Shown: positions 1 to 9,006 of the stretch, in pieces
Layout of the letters: every line of letters begins with the position of its first letter
Position numbering within the stretch: position 1 is the first letter of the stretch
Assembly: GCF_900113055.1 (NCBI RefSeq)
Contig: NZ_FONZ01000001.1
Span: forward strand, 992,001 to 1,056,000
DNA: 64,000 nt
From: Flavimobilis marinus
GTDB taxonomy: Bacteria > Actinomycetota > Actinomycetes > Actinomycetales > Cellulomonadaceae
Direction of reading: 5' to 3'
Notes under the pieces: model-generated
Database searches by the model: none
Told to the model about the DNA's origin: nothing
Seen by the model: only the letters and a program-made list of their open reading frames with translations
Program-made: the position numbers and the translations under genes

Positions 1-16
1 CGACCCCGTCCGACGG

Positions 17-835
17 TCAGGCGCAGGCAGCCGGCGTCGGCGGGTTCAGGTCGGCGTTCGGCGTGTACGTCTCCCCGGCGTTGCGGGCCAGGGCGGTCTC
101 CCACTCGCCGGACTCGATCATCTTGCTGATCGCGGCGTTGACGTCCTCGCAGATCTCGTTGTCCTGGGGGAGGCCGACGCCGTAGTTCTCCTCGGAGAAC
201 GGGTTGCCGACGACCTTGAGCTTGCCGGCGTTCGCCTCCTGGGCGGCGAAGCCCGCCAGGATGATGTCGTCGGTCGTGACCGCGTCGATCGTCCCGGCGG
301 CGAGCTGCTCGATGCACTTGGAGTAGGTGTCGAACTCCTGGAGCTGCACGCCGGCGGAGTACTCGTCCTTGACGCGCTGGGCCGACGTGGAGCCCTGCAC
401 CGAGCAGAGCTTCTTGCCGTCCAGGGCCTCGGGGCCGGTGATGTCGGTGTTGTCCTCCGCCACGAGCAGGTCCTGGCCGGCGACGAAGTACGGGCCCGCG
501 AAGGCGACCGTCTCCTTGCGGGAGTCGGTGATCGAGTAGGTCGCGAAGATCATGTCGACCTGACCGCTCTGCAGGAGGGTCTCGCGCTGGGGTGACGGGC
601 TCTCCTTGAACTCGATCTGGTCCTCCTCGTAGCCAAGCTCGGCTGCCACGTAGCGCGCCACGTCGACGTCGAAACCCGAGTAGGAGTCGCCGGACTTCAG
701 GCCCAGACCGGGCTGGTCGAACTTGATGCCGATGGTGACCTTCTCGTCGTCGCCTCCTTCTTCCGAGCTGCAGGCGGTGAGGCCTACGGCGGCCACCGAG
801 GCAAGGGCGATCGCGGTGAGTGTGCTGCGGCGCAT
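17..835 (-). CDS. gluB: Glutamate-type ABC transporter, substrate-binding lipoprotein
   Basis: Predicted extracellular solute-binding lipoprotein of 272 aa that captures glutamate or a related polar amino acid for the importer. The N-terminus has an Arg-containing signal peptide and a lipobox ending L-T-A-C, with the lipidated Cys at residue 22. A bacterial extracellular solute-binding family 3 fold follows, recognisable from GFDVDVARYVAAELG and the FATYSITDSRK stretch. The ATG is chosen because GGGAG lies about 7 nt upstream and the signal peptide starts directly after it. A longer open frame upstream only overlaps gluA. The ATPase gene gluA lies upstream on the same strand. Permease genes gluC and gluD would be expected beyond the left edge. 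The substrate is inferred from family resemblance. Confidence 0.88.
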   Translation of the reverse strand: MRRSTLTAIALASVAAVGLTACSSEEGGDDEKVTIGIKFDQPGLGLKSGDSYSGFDVDVARYVAAELGYEEDQIEFKESPSPQRETLLQSGQVDMIFATYSITDSRKETVAFAGPYFVAGQDLLVAEDNTDITGPEALDGKKLCSVQGSTSAQRVKDEYSAGVQLQEFDTYSKCIEQLAAGTIDAVTTDDIILAGFAAQEANAGKLKVVGNPFSEENYGVGLPQDNEICEDVNAAISKMIESGEWETALARNAGETYTPNADLNPPTPAACA

Positions 836-939
836 GGTGTTCTCCCGTCGTCGTGCGTCGTATCGTGCCGAGGGTGGTGCGTCCTGCCGCCCGGCGCCCC
901 GCCGGTTGCCAGAGGCGGGCTGCGGGCGGCGGGAGGTCT

Positions 940-1701
940 CTAGTGGGTGAGGATCTTGGACAGGAAGTCCCGCGCGCGGTCCGAGGTCGGGTGCGTGAAG
1001 AACGTCTCCGGCTCCGCCTCCTCGACCACGCGGCCGTCCGCCATGAACACGACGCGCTTCGCGGCCTTGCGCGCGAAGCCCATCTCGTGGGTGACGACGA
1101 TCATCGTCATCCCCTCCCGGGCGAGGGCGACCATCACGTCGAGGACCTCGTTGATCATCTCCGGGTCGAGGGCCGACGTGGGCTCGTCGAAGAGCATCAC
1201 CTTGGGGTGCATGGCGAGCGATCGCGCGATCGCGACGCGCTGCTGCTGTCCGCCCGAGAGTGCAGCGGGGAGCTTGTGCGCCTGGTTGGCGACCCCGACC
1301 CGTTCGAGGAGCTCCATCGCCTCCTTCTTCGCGGCGTCGGGCTTGACGCCGCGGGCCTTGATGGGGCCGAGCGTGACGTTCTCGAGCACAGTCTTGTGCG
1401 CGAACAGGTTGAACGACTGGAAGACCATGCCGACGTCGGCACGCAGCTTGGCGAGCGCCTTGCCCTCCGCGGGCAGCTCCTGCCCGTCCACCCGGATGGT
1501 GCCGGAGTCGATCGTCTCCAGCCGGTTGATCGCGCGGCACAGGGTGGACTTGCCCGACCCCGAGGGACCGATCACGACGACGACCTCGCCGGTCGCCACC
1601 GAGAGGTTGATGTCCTGGAGCACGTGGAGGTCGCCGAAGTGCTTGTTCACGCCGACGAGCTCGACGAGCGGGTGGGCAGCGGCAGTGCCTGCATCTGTCA
1701 T
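940..1701 (-). CDS. gluA: Polar amino acid ABC transporter ATP-binding protein
   Basis: Cytoplasmic ATPase of 253 aa that powers amino-acid uptake with the GluB lipoprotein encoded next. Walker A is GPSGSGKS at residues 45-52. The signature LSGGQQQR and Walker [15 protein letters not shown] are intact, followed by the switch His in VTHEMGF. I place the start at the ATG whose complement is 1699-1701, because TACTTT (complement of 1708-1713) ends 6 nt before it. That is the leaderless arrangement seen at many genes in this window. A TTG seven codons further upstream is the alternative and has no well-placed ribosome-binding site. About 100 nt separate the stop codon from gluB. Confidence 0.93.
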   Translation of the reverse strand: MTDAGTAAAHPLVELVGVNKHFGDLHVLQDINLSVATGEVVVVIGPSGSGKSTLCRAINRLETIDSGTIRVDGQELPAEGKALAKLRADVGMVFQSFNLFAHKTVLENVTLGPIKARGVKPDAAKKEAMELLERVGVANQAHKLPAALSGGQQQRVAIARSLAMHPKVMLFDEPTSALDPEMINEVLDVMVALAREGMTMIVVTHEMGFARKAAKRVVFMADGRVVEEAEPETFFTHPTSDRARDFLSKILTH

Positions 1702-1785
1702 CCTCTGAAAGTAGGGACTCAAGGCCCAGGGCGCTACCTCATCGCGTAACGGTACGGTCTCGTTATGGCAAAGCGGGTCGAGCCG

Positions 1786-1791
1786 TAGAAT
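1786..1791 (+). promoter_or_regulatory. Leaderless -10 element of miaB
   Basis: TAGAAT with its last base 8 nt before the miaB ATG. TTATGG at 1763-1768 is a weak -35 with a 17-nt spacer. The position implies that the transcript begins at or next to the start codon. Confidence 0.55.
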
Positions 1792-1799
1792 TGGTGGCG

Positions 1800-3362
1800 A
1801 TGTCCACCACCGCTCCCGCCCCCGCCTCCCGCCGCACCTACGTCGTGCGCACCCTCGGCTGCCAGATGAACGTGCACGACTCCGAGCACATGTCCGGCAT
1901 GCTTGAGCAGGCTGGGTACGTGCGGGCCAGCGCGGCGGACGAGGCCGCGAGCTCGGCCGACGTCGTCGTCATCAACACGTGCGCCGTGCGCGAGAACGCG
2001 GCGAGCAAGCTGTACGGCAACCTCGGCCAGCTCGCCTCGGTCAAGAACGCACGCCCGGGCATGCAGATCGCGGTGGGCGGCTGCCTCGCGCAGAAGGACC
2101 GGGCCGGCATCGTCGACCGCGCCCCGTGGGTCGACGTCGTGTTCGGCACGCACAACCTCGACGCCCTGCCCGTCCTGCTGGAGCGGGCGCGCCACAACGC
2201 CGAGGCCCAGGTCGAGATCGCCGAGTCGCTGCAGGTCTTCCCCTCGACCCTGCCGACCCGGCGCGAGTCCGTGTACGCGGGCTGGGTCTCGATCTCGGTC
2301 GGCTGCAACAACACGTGCACGTTCTGCATCGTCCCCCACCTGCGGGGCAAGGAGCGCGACCGGCGGCCGGGCCAGGTGCTCGCCGAGGTCGAGGCGCTGG
2401 TCGCGCAGGGCGCCGTCGAGGTGACCCTGCTGGGCCAGAACGTCAACAGCTACGGCGTCGAGTTCGGCGACCGCGGCGCTTTCGCCAAGCTGCTCCGCGC
2501 CTGCGGCACCATCGAGGGCCTCGAGCGCGTGCGATTCACCAGTCCCCACCCGGCGGCCTTCACCGATGACGTCATCGTGGCGATGGCCGAGACCCCGAAC
2601 GTCATGCCGCAGCTGCACATGCCGCTGCAGTCGGGCTCCGACCGCATCCTGCGCGCCATGCGCCGGTCCTACCGGTCAGAGAAGTTCCTGGGGATCCTCG
2701 ACCGCGTGCGGGCGGCGATCCCGGACGCCGCCATCACGACCGACATCATCGTCGGGTTCCCGGGCGAGACCGAGGAGGACTTCGCCGAGACCCTCCGCGT
2801 GGTCGAGGCGTCCCGGTTCGCGTCGGCGTTCACCTTCCAGTACTCGCCGCGTCCCGGCACCCCCGCGGCGGAGCTCGACGGGCAGCTGCCCAAGGAGGTC
2901 GTGCAGGAGCGGTTCGTGCGCCTGACCGCCCTTCAGGACCGGATCGCTGCCCAGGAGAGCGCGGCCCAGCTCGGGCGCACGGTCGAGGTCCTGGTCACGG
3001 AGGCCGCGGGCCGCAAGGACGCCGCGTCCGAGCGCATCTCGGGACGCGCCCGCGACAACAGGCTCGTCCATGTCGCTCCGGCACCCGGGACACCGGTGGG
3101 CATTGGAGCCGACGACCCGCGCCTCGCCACCGACCTCGACGCGCGGGTGGTCCGTCCCGGCGACGTCGTGGAGGCTGTGGTGACGCAGAGCGCGCCCTAT
3201 CACCTGGTCGCGGACGACCTGCTCGGCATCCGCCGCACCGCTGCCGGCGACGCCTGGGCGGCGCGCGAGCGCGGGCGCTACACGGACGATCACGACCACG
3301 GCTCGGCCGTGAGCTCCGGGGGCGCCGTCGCGCTCGGCCTGCCCACCGTACGACGCCGATAG
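1800..3362 (+). CDS. miaB: tRNA-2-methylthio-N6-dimethylallyladenosine synthase
   Basis: Radical-SAM methylthiotransferase of 520 aa that adds the 2-methylthio group to i6A37 of tRNAs reading UNN codons. The N-terminal MTTase domain starts with [12 protein letters not shown], whose Cys is an auxiliary cluster ligand. The radical-SAM triad C-x3-C-x2-C is CNNTCTFC, with cysteines at about 169, 173 and 176. A TRAM-like region with [11 protein letters not shown] occupies the C-terminal quarter. The ATG at 1800 is preferred over a TTG at 1791 because TAGAAT at 1786-1791 overlaps the TTG and would place the transcript start on the ATG. It diverges from gluA. The substrate-making enzyme MiaA is encoded 1 kb downstream. 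Confidence 0.95.
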   Translation: MSTTAPAPASRRTYVVRTLGCQMNVHDSEHMSGMLEQAGYVRASAADEAASSADVVVINTCAVRENAASKLYGNLGQLASVKNARPGMQIAVGGCLAQKDRAGIVDRAPWVDVVFGTHNLDALPVLLERARHNAEAQVEIAESLQVFPSTLPTRRESVYAGWVSISVGCNNTCTFCIVPHLRGKERDRRPGQVLAEVEALVAQGAVEVTLLGQNVNSYGVEFGDRGAFAKLLRACGTIEGLERVRFTSPHPAAFTDDVIVAMAETPNVMPQLHMPLQSGSDRILRAMRRSYRSEKFLGILDRVRAAIPDAAITTDIIVGFPGETEEDFAETLRVVEASRFASAFTFQYSPRPGTPAAELDGQLPKEVVQERFVRLTALQDRIAAQESAAQLGRTVEVLVTEAAGRKDAASERISGRARDNRLVHVAPAPGTPVGIGADDPRLATDLDARVVRPGDVVEAVVTQSAPYHLVADDLLGIRRTAAGDAWAARERGRYTDDHDHGSAVSSGGAVALGLPTVRRR

Positions 3363-3378
3363 CGAGGCTCCGGCCTCG
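3363..3378. terminator. Short GC hairpin between convergent miaB and the YbjN-like gene
   Basis: CGAGGC, loop TCCG, GCCTCG gives a perfect 6-bp stem at 3363-3378, directly after the miaB stop and before the convergent gene's stop. There is no U-tract. It could act in either direction, but the stem is short. Confidence 0.35.
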
Positions 3379-3397
3379 ACCCTGTGCTCGCGCGGGC

Positions 3398-3838
3398 TCA
3401 GCGTGGCGGAGCTGCGCCCAGAGCGGGGGCGAGGTCCTCGAGAGCAGCGGTCACCGCGACGAGCGAGGTACCCAGCTGCGCGGCGAGCTGCGCGTCGGTC
3501 GCGCCGTGGCGCACGTCGGTCGAGAGCTCCGCGTACAGCACGTGCTCGGCGGCCTGGTCGCCCTCCGCGCGCAGGTAGACCTTCGGCCACACCCGCCCGC
3601 GGTTCCAGTCGTTGAGGGCTCGGAGCACGGCCACCCGGTCCCGGACCGGGACGGCGGAGACCGCCCTGCCGCGGACCTGCAGCACGTCCGCCCGGGAGCC
3701 TTGGAGGAGGAACCACAGGTGGTGCCCGTCCCAGTTGCCTGCCAGGCCGGCCGGGGTCGGGGCGAACCCGTAACCGCGCTCGCGCAGGTAGGCGGCGACG
3801 CGTTCGATCGTGACGGCGCGGATGTCGGCGGCGCTCAC
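3398..3838 (-). CDS. YbjN domain-containing protein (second tandem copy)
   Basis: Small cytoplasmic protein of 146 aa resembling the YbjN/type III secretion chaperone-like fold. Family function in actinobacteria is not established. Its GTG start overlaps the stop of the upstream paralogue by 4 nt (GTGA), so the two are likely translated as a coupled pair. The copies share the core G-x-N/W-x-D, LQVRG, the R-ALNDWN/ICNAWN box, the WPK-Y segment and E-STDV/E-STEV-HGA. This copy lacks the N-terminal proline-rich tail of its partner. No signal peptide or membrane segment is visible. Confidence 0.75.
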   Translation of the reverse strand: MSAADIRAVTIERVAAYLRERGYGFAPTPAGLAGNWDGHHLWFLLQGSRADVLQVRGRAVSAVPVRDRVAVLRALNDWNRGRVWPKVYLRAEGDQAAEHVLYAELSTDVRHGATDAQLAAQLGTSLVAVTAALEDLAPALGAAPPR

Positions 3839-4356
3839 CCTGCCACCGCGGGCGGGAGAGACGCCGGGTCGGGATAGCGCTCGTCGAGGCTCGAGAAGAA
3901 CAGGGACGCCGCGCTCAGCCCGCACAGCAGGGCGGTGCCGAGTTGCGCGTCGTCGGCGCCGTGCTCGACCTCGGTCGAGACCTCCGCGACCACGCTGATC
4001 TGGCCGTCGTCGCGCACCTTCACGTAGCACTTGGGCCAGAGGCGCTCGGTGTTCCAGGCGTTGCAGATCTCGAGGATCTCCTCGATCCGGTCCATCGTCA
4101 CCAGCCGGTGCCACTGGCCTCGGACCTGCAGGATGTGCTCGTCGGCGCCGCCGAGCAGGAACGAGAACACGTTCGAGCGCCACAGGCCGCCCAGCTCGCC
4201 CTGGCCGTCGGTGAAGTACACATACCCCTGGCTCTCGAACCACGCCGCGATGCGCGCGCGCGTGACGCGCGGCGTGGCGCTCGCGCCGGGCGGGGCAGCA
4301 GGCTCCGGCGCAGGGGTGGGCTCGTCCGCTCCCCGTGACCACCACCACCGCGCCAT
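3835..4356 (-). CDS. YbjN domain-containing protein (first tandem copy)
   Basis: Protein of 173 aa. It begins MARWWWSRG, continues with a Pro/Ala-rich linker to about residue 28, then a YbjN-like domain containing YFTDGQGELGGLW, LQVRGQW, EICNAWN and LWPKCYVKV. It is about 40 percent alike to the downstream gene by eye, so the pair looks like a local duplication. The start ATG has TACGCT (complement of 4364-4369) ending 7 nt upstream, suggesting a leaderless transcript that diverges from the miaA promoter. Its role is unknown. YbjN proteins have been linked to stress and motility regulation in enterobacteria, which may not transfer. Confidence 0.78.
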   Translation of the reverse strand: MARWWWSRGADEPTPAPEPAAPPGASATPRVTRARIAAWFESQGYVYFTDGQGELGGLWRSNVFSFLLGGADEHILQVRGQWHRLVTMDRIEEILEICNAWNTERLWPKCYVKVRDDGQISVVAEVSTEVEHGADDAQLGTALLCGLSAASLFFSSLDERYPDPASLPPAVAG

Positions 4357-4395
4357 GTCGACCAGCGTAGACGCCGCGCCAGGTAGCCTCGCGGT

Positions 4396-5352
4396 GTGCT
4401 GATCGCAGTGGTGGGCCCGACGGCGACGGGCAAGTCGGCCCTCGGGGTCGCGCTCGCGCGTGCCCTCGACCCGCCGGGCGAGGTCGTCAACGCGGACGCC
4501 TTCCAGCTGTACCGGGGGATGGACATCGGCACCGCGAAGGTGACCGCCGCCGAGCGCGGCGAGGTCCCGCACCACCAGATCGACGTGCTCGACGTCGCGG
4601 AGGACGCCTCGGTCGCGCACTTCCAGACCGCCGCGCGCACGGACGTGGCGGACATCGAGTCGCGTGGGCGGCGAGCGATCCTCGTCGGCGGGTCCGGCCT
4701 GTACGTGAGATCGGTGCTGGACCGGATCGAGTTCCCCGGCACCGACCCGAAGATCCGGGGCGCGCTCGAGGCGCGCGCCGAGGCCGAGGGCGCGCGGAGG
4801 CTGCACGACGAGCTCACCCGACGCGACCCGGTCGCGGCTGCGAACATCGGGCCGGGCAACGTCAAGCGGACCGTCCGCGCCCTCGAGGTGATCGAGCTCA
4901 CCGGCCGACCCTTCTCCGCGACCCTCCCCGTGCCGGAGTACGTGCGTCCGACCGTGCAGATCGGCCTGGACTGCTCGCGCGCCGTCCTCGACGCCCGCGT
5001 GGAGGCGCGCGTCGCAAAGATGTGGGAGCAAGGACTGGTCGCTGAGGTCGCCGCGCTCGCGGACCACGGGATGGGCCGGACGGCCGCACGCGCCGTCGGC
5101 TACGCAGAGGTCCTGGAGATGCTGGTCGGGCGGTGCACGGAGGCCGTGGCCCGCGAGGCGGTCGTCGTCCACACGCGGCGCCTGGCGCGCAAGCAGATGG
5201 GCTGGTTCGGGCGGGACCCGCGGATCGTCTGGCTCGATGCCGACGCCCCCGACCTCGTCGCCCAGGCGCTCGACGTCGTCGCCCGGGCCGAGCGCGGTGA
5301 GCTCGACCTGCCCGACGCCTCCCGCCCGACCCGCCGTACCCTGGGCTCATGA
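4396..5352 (+). CDS. miaA: tRNA dimethylallyltransferase
   Basis: Enzyme of 318 aa that transfers the dimethylallyl group from DMAPP to A37 of tRNA, making the substrate for MiaB encoded upstream. The P-loop GPTATGKS is at residues 7-14. Other family signatures are the catalytic Asp in NADAFQLYRGMDIGTAK, the GGSGLYVRSVLD segment, and ARKQMGWFGRDPRI near the C-terminus. The GTG start is supported by TAGCCT at 4384-4389 ending 6 nt upstream, a leaderless arrangement. The stop overlaps the dapF ATG by 4 nt, so the two are coupled. Confidence 0.95.
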   Translation: MLIAVVGPTATGKSALGVALARALDPPGEVVNADAFQLYRGMDIGTAKVTAAERGEVPHHQIDVLDVAEDASVAHFQTAARTDVADIESRGRRAILVGGSGLYVRSVLDRIEFPGTDPKIRGALEARAEAEGARRLHDELTRRDPVAAANIGPGNVKRTVRALEVIELTGRPFSATLPVPEYVRPTVQIGLDCSRAVLDARVEARVAKMWEQGLVAEVAALADHGMGRTAARAVGYAEVLEMLVGRCTEAVAREAVVVHTRRLARKQMGWFGRDPRIVWLDADAPDLVAQALDVVARAERGELDLPDASRPTRRTLGS

Positions 5353-6251
5353 CCTCGCTCGCGTTCTCCAAGGGCCACGGCACGCAGAACGACTTCGTGC
5401 TGCTGGCCGACGTCGACGCGGAGCTGGACCTGACCGCCGACCTCGTCCGGGCCCTCGCGGACCGCCGGGCCGGGCTCGGGGGCGACGGCGTCATCCGGGT
5501 GGTGCCGACGTCCGCCGTGCCGGAGGGCACCGCGATCCTGGCGGCGGACCCCACCGCGCGCTGGTTCATGGACTACCGCAACGCAGACGGCTCGATCGCC
5601 CAGATGTGCGGAAACGGGGTGCGCGTGTTCGCCGCCTTCCTCGAGCACCTGGGACTCGCGGATCTCAGCGACGGCGCGCCGCTCGCGATCGGGACGCGAG
5701 CCGGTGTCCGGCACGTCCGCCGCGAGGAGGTCGGCTACTACGCGGTCGGCATGGGCACCTGGCGGCTGCCGGGCGGGACCGAGGCGGTCGAGCTCGGCGC
5801 CGACGCCCTCGTCCGGACCGCCGGCATCGCGGACGAGCGGCCCGCGCTCAGTCTCGACATGGGGAACCCGCACACGGTCGTCGCGCTCGCGGACGCGGCC
5901 GAGCTCGCCGCGGCGGACCTCACGGCAGCGCCCGTGGTGACGCCGGTGCCCCCGGAGGGGACGAACGTCGAGTACGTCGTGGCGCTCGAGGCAGACGCGT
6001 CGGTCGGTCACGCCCGCATGCGGGTGCACGAGCGCGGCGTCGGGGAGACGCGGTCGTGCGGGACTGGCGCGTGCGCCGCGGCGGTGGCGGTCCGGACGTG
6101 GGCGGGAGCGGGCGCGCCGAGCACCTGGTTCGTGGACGTGCCTGGGGGCACCGTCCGCGTGCGGCTCGCCGACGACGGCACGACCGAGCTGGCAGGGCCT
6201 GCACGCCTGGTGGCCCACGGGACCGTCGACCCCGCCGCGCTCGTCGGCTGA
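5349..6251 (+). CDS. dapF: Diaminopimelate epimerase
   Basis: Enzyme of 300 aa that interconverts LL- and meso-diaminopimelate in lysine biosynthesis. Both catalytic cysteines are present: Cys87 in MCGNGVR and Cys237 in RSCGTGACAAAVA. The opening KGHGTQNDFVLL is the family N-terminus. It is translationally coupled to miaA (ATGA). In an organism whose peptidoglycan may not contain DAP (see murE), the enzyme would serve lysine synthesis only. That is an inference from the MurE motif, not something this gene shows. Confidence 0.95.
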   Translation: MTSLAFSKGHGTQNDFVLLADVDAELDLTADLVRALADRRAGLGGDGVIRVVPTSAVPEGTAILAADPTARWFMDYRNADGSIAQMCGNGVRVFAAFLEHLGLADLSDGAPLAIGTRAGVRHVRREEVGYYAVGMGTWRLPGGTEAVELGADALVRTAGIADERPALSLDMGNPHTVVALADAAELAAADLTAAPVVTPVPPEGTNVEYVVALEADASVGHARMRVHERGVGETRSCGTGACAAAVAVRTWAGAGAPSTWFVDVPGGTVRVRLADDGTTELAGPARLVAHGTVDPAALVG

Positions 6252-6288
6252 CGTTCCCCGACGAGCCGCTCGCGCGGCGGGCGGGCCC

Positions 6289-6888
6289 CTAGGCCCGGAC
6301 GTCGAGGACCCGGAAGCCCTTCGCGCTCGCGCGACGGTCGACGTGCATGCCTAGATCCTGCGTCAGCCACGTTGCGAGCGAGTCGGCCCCCAGGTTGCGC
6401 TGCACCACGAGGTGCGCCGTGGCATCGGCGCGCAGGCGCGGCAGCCAGGTGCGCATGAGGTCGTGCAGGACGCCCTTGCCGACGCGGATCGGCGGGTTCG
6501 ACCAGCACGCCGCGAAGGCGACGTCGTCGGGCACCTCGTCCGGGCGGACCGCCGTGACGTTGGCGAGGCCGAGCCGCGCCGCGTTGCTCCGCACCAGGTC
6601 GAGCGCGCGCTCGTTCACGTCGACGGCCCACACCCGCGCCTCGGGCGCCTCGAGCGCCATGGTCAGCGCGAGGGGTCCCCAGCCGCAGCCGAGGTCCAGC
6701 AGGTCGCCCGCGGCAGGAGGGTCGGGCACGTGGCGCAGCAGCACGCTCGTCCCGAGATCGATGCGTCCGGGGGAGAAGATGCCTCCGGCGGTCTCGACCT
6801 CGACGTCGCGGCCAGCGAGCCGAACGGTCAGGGCGCGTCGCTCCGCGGCCGAGGCGGGCTGGGCGGTGAAGTAGTGGTCCTCGCTCAC
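6289..6888 (-). CDS. Class I SAM methyltransferase, RsmC/RlmG-like
   Basis: Protein of 199 aa with the short actinobacterial form of the small-subunit rRNA m2G methyltransferase family (C-terminal catalytic half only). SAM motif I is LLDLGCGWGPLA. The acidic residue closing strand 2 is in VWAVDVNERALDL. The N2-guanine methyltransferase signature is SNPPIRVGKG, and the N-terminus HYFTAQPASA also matches the family. The rRNA target is inferred from the family. The GTG start has TAGAGT (complement of 6896-6901) ending 7 nt upstream. That hexamer overlaps the stop codon of the upstream gene. Confidence 0.85.
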   Translation of the reverse strand: MSEDHYFTAQPASAAERRALTVRLAGRDVEVETAGGIFSPGRIDLGTSVLLRHVPDPPAAGDLLDLGCGWGPLALTMALEAPEARVWAVDVNERALDLVRSNAARLGLANVTAVRPDEVPDDVAFAACWSNPPIRVGKGVLHDLMRTWLPRLRADATAHLVVQRNLGADSLATWLTQDLGMHVDRRASAKGFRVLDVRA

Positions 6889-6898
6889 GGTCGAGACT

Positions 6899-7381
6899 CT
6901 AGTGCTCGTCCGCCCCCGTCGTGCCGCCCGGGATCCGCCGCAGGGGGCCCTCGGCCGCGGTGGGTGCCTCGAAGTGGTCGAAGTAGCGCGCCGCGAGCGC
7001 GGGCGACAGGGGGACGTCGTCGGCGTGGGCTCCGGTCCGTGCACGCACGCGAGCCAGCGCGGTCGCGCGGTCGGTGTCCAGGTACCACGTCTCGGGTACG
7101 ACGTCGGGTGCGAGCAGCGCCCGGTAGCGCGCGCGCATCTCACGTGACCAGAAGGAGAAGTCGAGCACCACGTCCGTGCCGGCAGCCACGTGCCTGAGCA
7201 GCTGGTCCTGGAGCGTCGCCTCGATCTCGGCGTGGACCGCGGGCTCGAGCGGCGTCGCGAGCCCGCGGCGCCAGATCTCCGTGTCGAACGAGAGGCGCAC
7301 GAAGCCCTGCTCCTCCAGTCCGCGCGCGACGGTGGACTTCCCGGAGCCGGCGGGTCCGCACATCAGCACGACACGGGGCAT
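6899..7381 (-). CDS. AAA-family P-loop NTPase/kinase-like protein
   Basis: Protein of 160 aa with Walker A GPAGSGKST at residues 9-17, a DTEIW segment, a hydrophobic strand ending in the acidic VVLDFSFWSRE, and an Arg-rich lid (TDRATALARVRART). This is the small predicted-kinase type (AAA_33, polynucleotide-kinase-like). The substrate is unknown; small-molecule or nucleic-acid kinase activity is possible. The start ATG has TAGGCT (complement of 7388-7393) ending 6 nt upstream, so a leaderless transcript is likely. The methyltransferase follows 10 nt after the stop but carries its own -10 element. Confidence 0.75.
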   Translation of the reverse strand: MPRVVLMCGPAGSGKSTVARGLEEQGFVRLSFDTEIWRRGLATPLEPAVHAEIEATLQDQLLRHVAAGTDVVLDFSFWSREMRARYRALLAPDVVPETWYLDTDRATALARVRARTGAHADDVPLSPALAARYFDHFEAPTAAEGPLRRIPGGTTGADEH

Positions 7382-7506
7382 GCGGCGAGCCTAGGGCAGC
7401 GGCGGGGACGCGGGGGTCCACAGGGACGTCACGCCCGTGGTGAAAACGGTCGCGCGGCGTCAGGACGACGTGACACCCTGGGATCCTGCGAACAGAGAGG
7501 CTCCAC

Positions 7507-9006
7507 ATGACGTCCCTTCCCCCTGAGTCCGACCAGCGCGCACAGCGTGACGTCGCCGACGACGTCGTCGCACGGGTCCTGGCGCGGGCGGGGACGGCAC
7601 GCGCCGAGGGCGTCACGGTGCACGCGGCACACGACGGCGACCAGCTCGACCTCGCCGAGCGCGCCGCCCTGCGTCGCGTCGCCGGACTGTCGACGGAGCT
7701 CCAGGACGTCACCGAGGTCGAGTACCGTCAGCTGCGGCTCGAGCGCGTGGTGCTCGTCGGCCTCTGGCACGGTGGCCCGGCGGGCGCCCTCGAGGCCGAG
7801 GTCTCGCTGCGGGAGCTCGCCGCGCTCGCGGAGACCGCAGGGTCGCAGGTGCTCGACGGCCTCCTGCAGCGCCGTGCGAAGCCCGACCCCGGGACGTACC
7901 TCGGTTCCGGCAAGGCGCAGCAGCTGGCGGAGATCGTCGCGGCGAGCGGCGCCGACACCGTGATCGTGGACGACGAGCTCGCTCCCTCGCAGCGCCGTGC
8001 GCTCGAGGACGTCATCAAGGTGAAGGTCATCGACCGGACGGCACTGATCCTCGACATCTTCGCGCAGCACGCGAAGTCGCGTGAGGGCAAGGCCCAGGTC
8101 GAGCTCGCTCAGCTCGAGTACCTGCTCCCGCGCCTGCGCGGCTGGGGCGACTCGATGTCCCGTCAAGCCGGTGGCCAGGTCGGTGGGGCGGGTGCCGGCA
8201 TGGGCTCGCGCGGTCCCGGTGAGACGAAGATCGAGCTGGACCGCCGGCGCATCCGCGACCGGATGGCGAAGCTGCGGCGCGAGATCGCTGCGATGGCGCC
8301 GGCGCGTGCGACCAAGCGGACGTCCCGTCACCGCAACGAGGTGCCGTCCGTGGCGATCGCCGGGTACACCAACGCGGGCAAGTCGAGCCTGTTGAACGCG
8401 ATCACCGGGGCTGGCGTGCTGGTCGAGAACGCCTTGTTCGCCACGCTCGATCCCACGGTGCGCCGGGCCAAGACGGACGACGGTCGCGAGTTCACCATCG
8501 CCGACACGGTCGGCTTCGTGCGGTCGCTCCCGCACCAGCTGATCGAGGCGTTCCGGTCGACGCTCGAGGAGGTCGGCGACTCGGACCTCCTGCTGCACGT
8601 CGTCGACGCGTCGCACCCGGACCCGGAGGGGCAGATCGCCGCCGTCCGCGAGGTCCTCGCCGACATCCCCGGGGTGGCAGACCTGCCCGAGGTCGTCGTG
8701 CTGAACAAGGCGGACATCGCCGACCCGGACGTCGTGGCACGCCTGCGTGGCACCGAGCGCAACACCCTCGTCGTCTCGGCGCACACCGGGGAGGGCGTGC
8801 GCGAGCTGATGGCTTTCATCGCGGCCTCGCTGCCCCGCCCGGCGGTGGACGTCGACGTCGTCGTGCCCTACGCCCGGGGCGAGCTCGTCGACCGGATGCA
8901 CCGCGAGGGCGAGATCGACTCCGAGGAGCACACAGCCGAGGGGACGCACCTGCGCGGCCGGGCGTCCGCGACGCTGGCCTCCGAGCTCGCTGCCGCTGCC
9001 CGGTGA
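7507..9006 (+). CDS. hflX: GTPase HflX
   Basis: Ribosome-associated GTPase of 499 aa implicated in rescue or splitting of stalled or hibernating ribosomes. The N-terminal HflX domain has LGSGKAQQL and a G-QVGGAGAGMGSRGPGE hinge. The G domain has G1 GYTNAGKSSL, G3 DTVGFVRSLPHQLIEAF and G4 NKAD. The start ATG follows AGAGAGG with 6-nt spacing, in a leader whose 14 bases TGCGAACAGAGAGG (7487-7500) recur before the TraR-like gene at 47.5 kb. The stop overlaps the next gene's GTG by 4 nt. Confidence 0.95.
   Translation: MTSLPPESDQRAQRDVADDVVARVLARAGTARAEGVTVHAAHDGDQLDLAERAALRRVAGLSTELQDVTEVEYRQLRLERVVLVGLWHGGPAGALEAEVSLRELAALAETAGSQVLDGLLQRRAKPDPGTYLGSGKAQQLAEIVAASGADTVIVDDELAPSQRRALEDVIKVKVIDRTALILDIFAQHAKSREGKAQVELAQLEYLLPRLRGWGDSMSRQAGGQVGGAGAGMGSRGPGETKIELDRRRIRDRMAKLRREIAAMAPARATKRTSRHRNEVPSVAIAGYTNAGKSSLLNAITGAGVLVENALFATLDPTVRRAKTDDGREFTIADTVGFVRSLPHQLIEAFRSTLEEVGDSDLLLHVVDASHPDPEGQIAAVREVLADIPGVADLPEVVVLNKADIADPDVVARLRGTERNTLVVSAHTGEGVRELMAFIAASLPRPAVDVDVVVPYARGELVDRMHREGEIDSEEHTAEGTHLRGRASATLASELAAAAR

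Noticed and set aside
1702-1722. TTG start 7 codons upstream for gluA.
   Set aside because: The ATG at 1701 has a TACTTT -10 element 6 nt upstream, which would place the transcript start inside or after the TTG.
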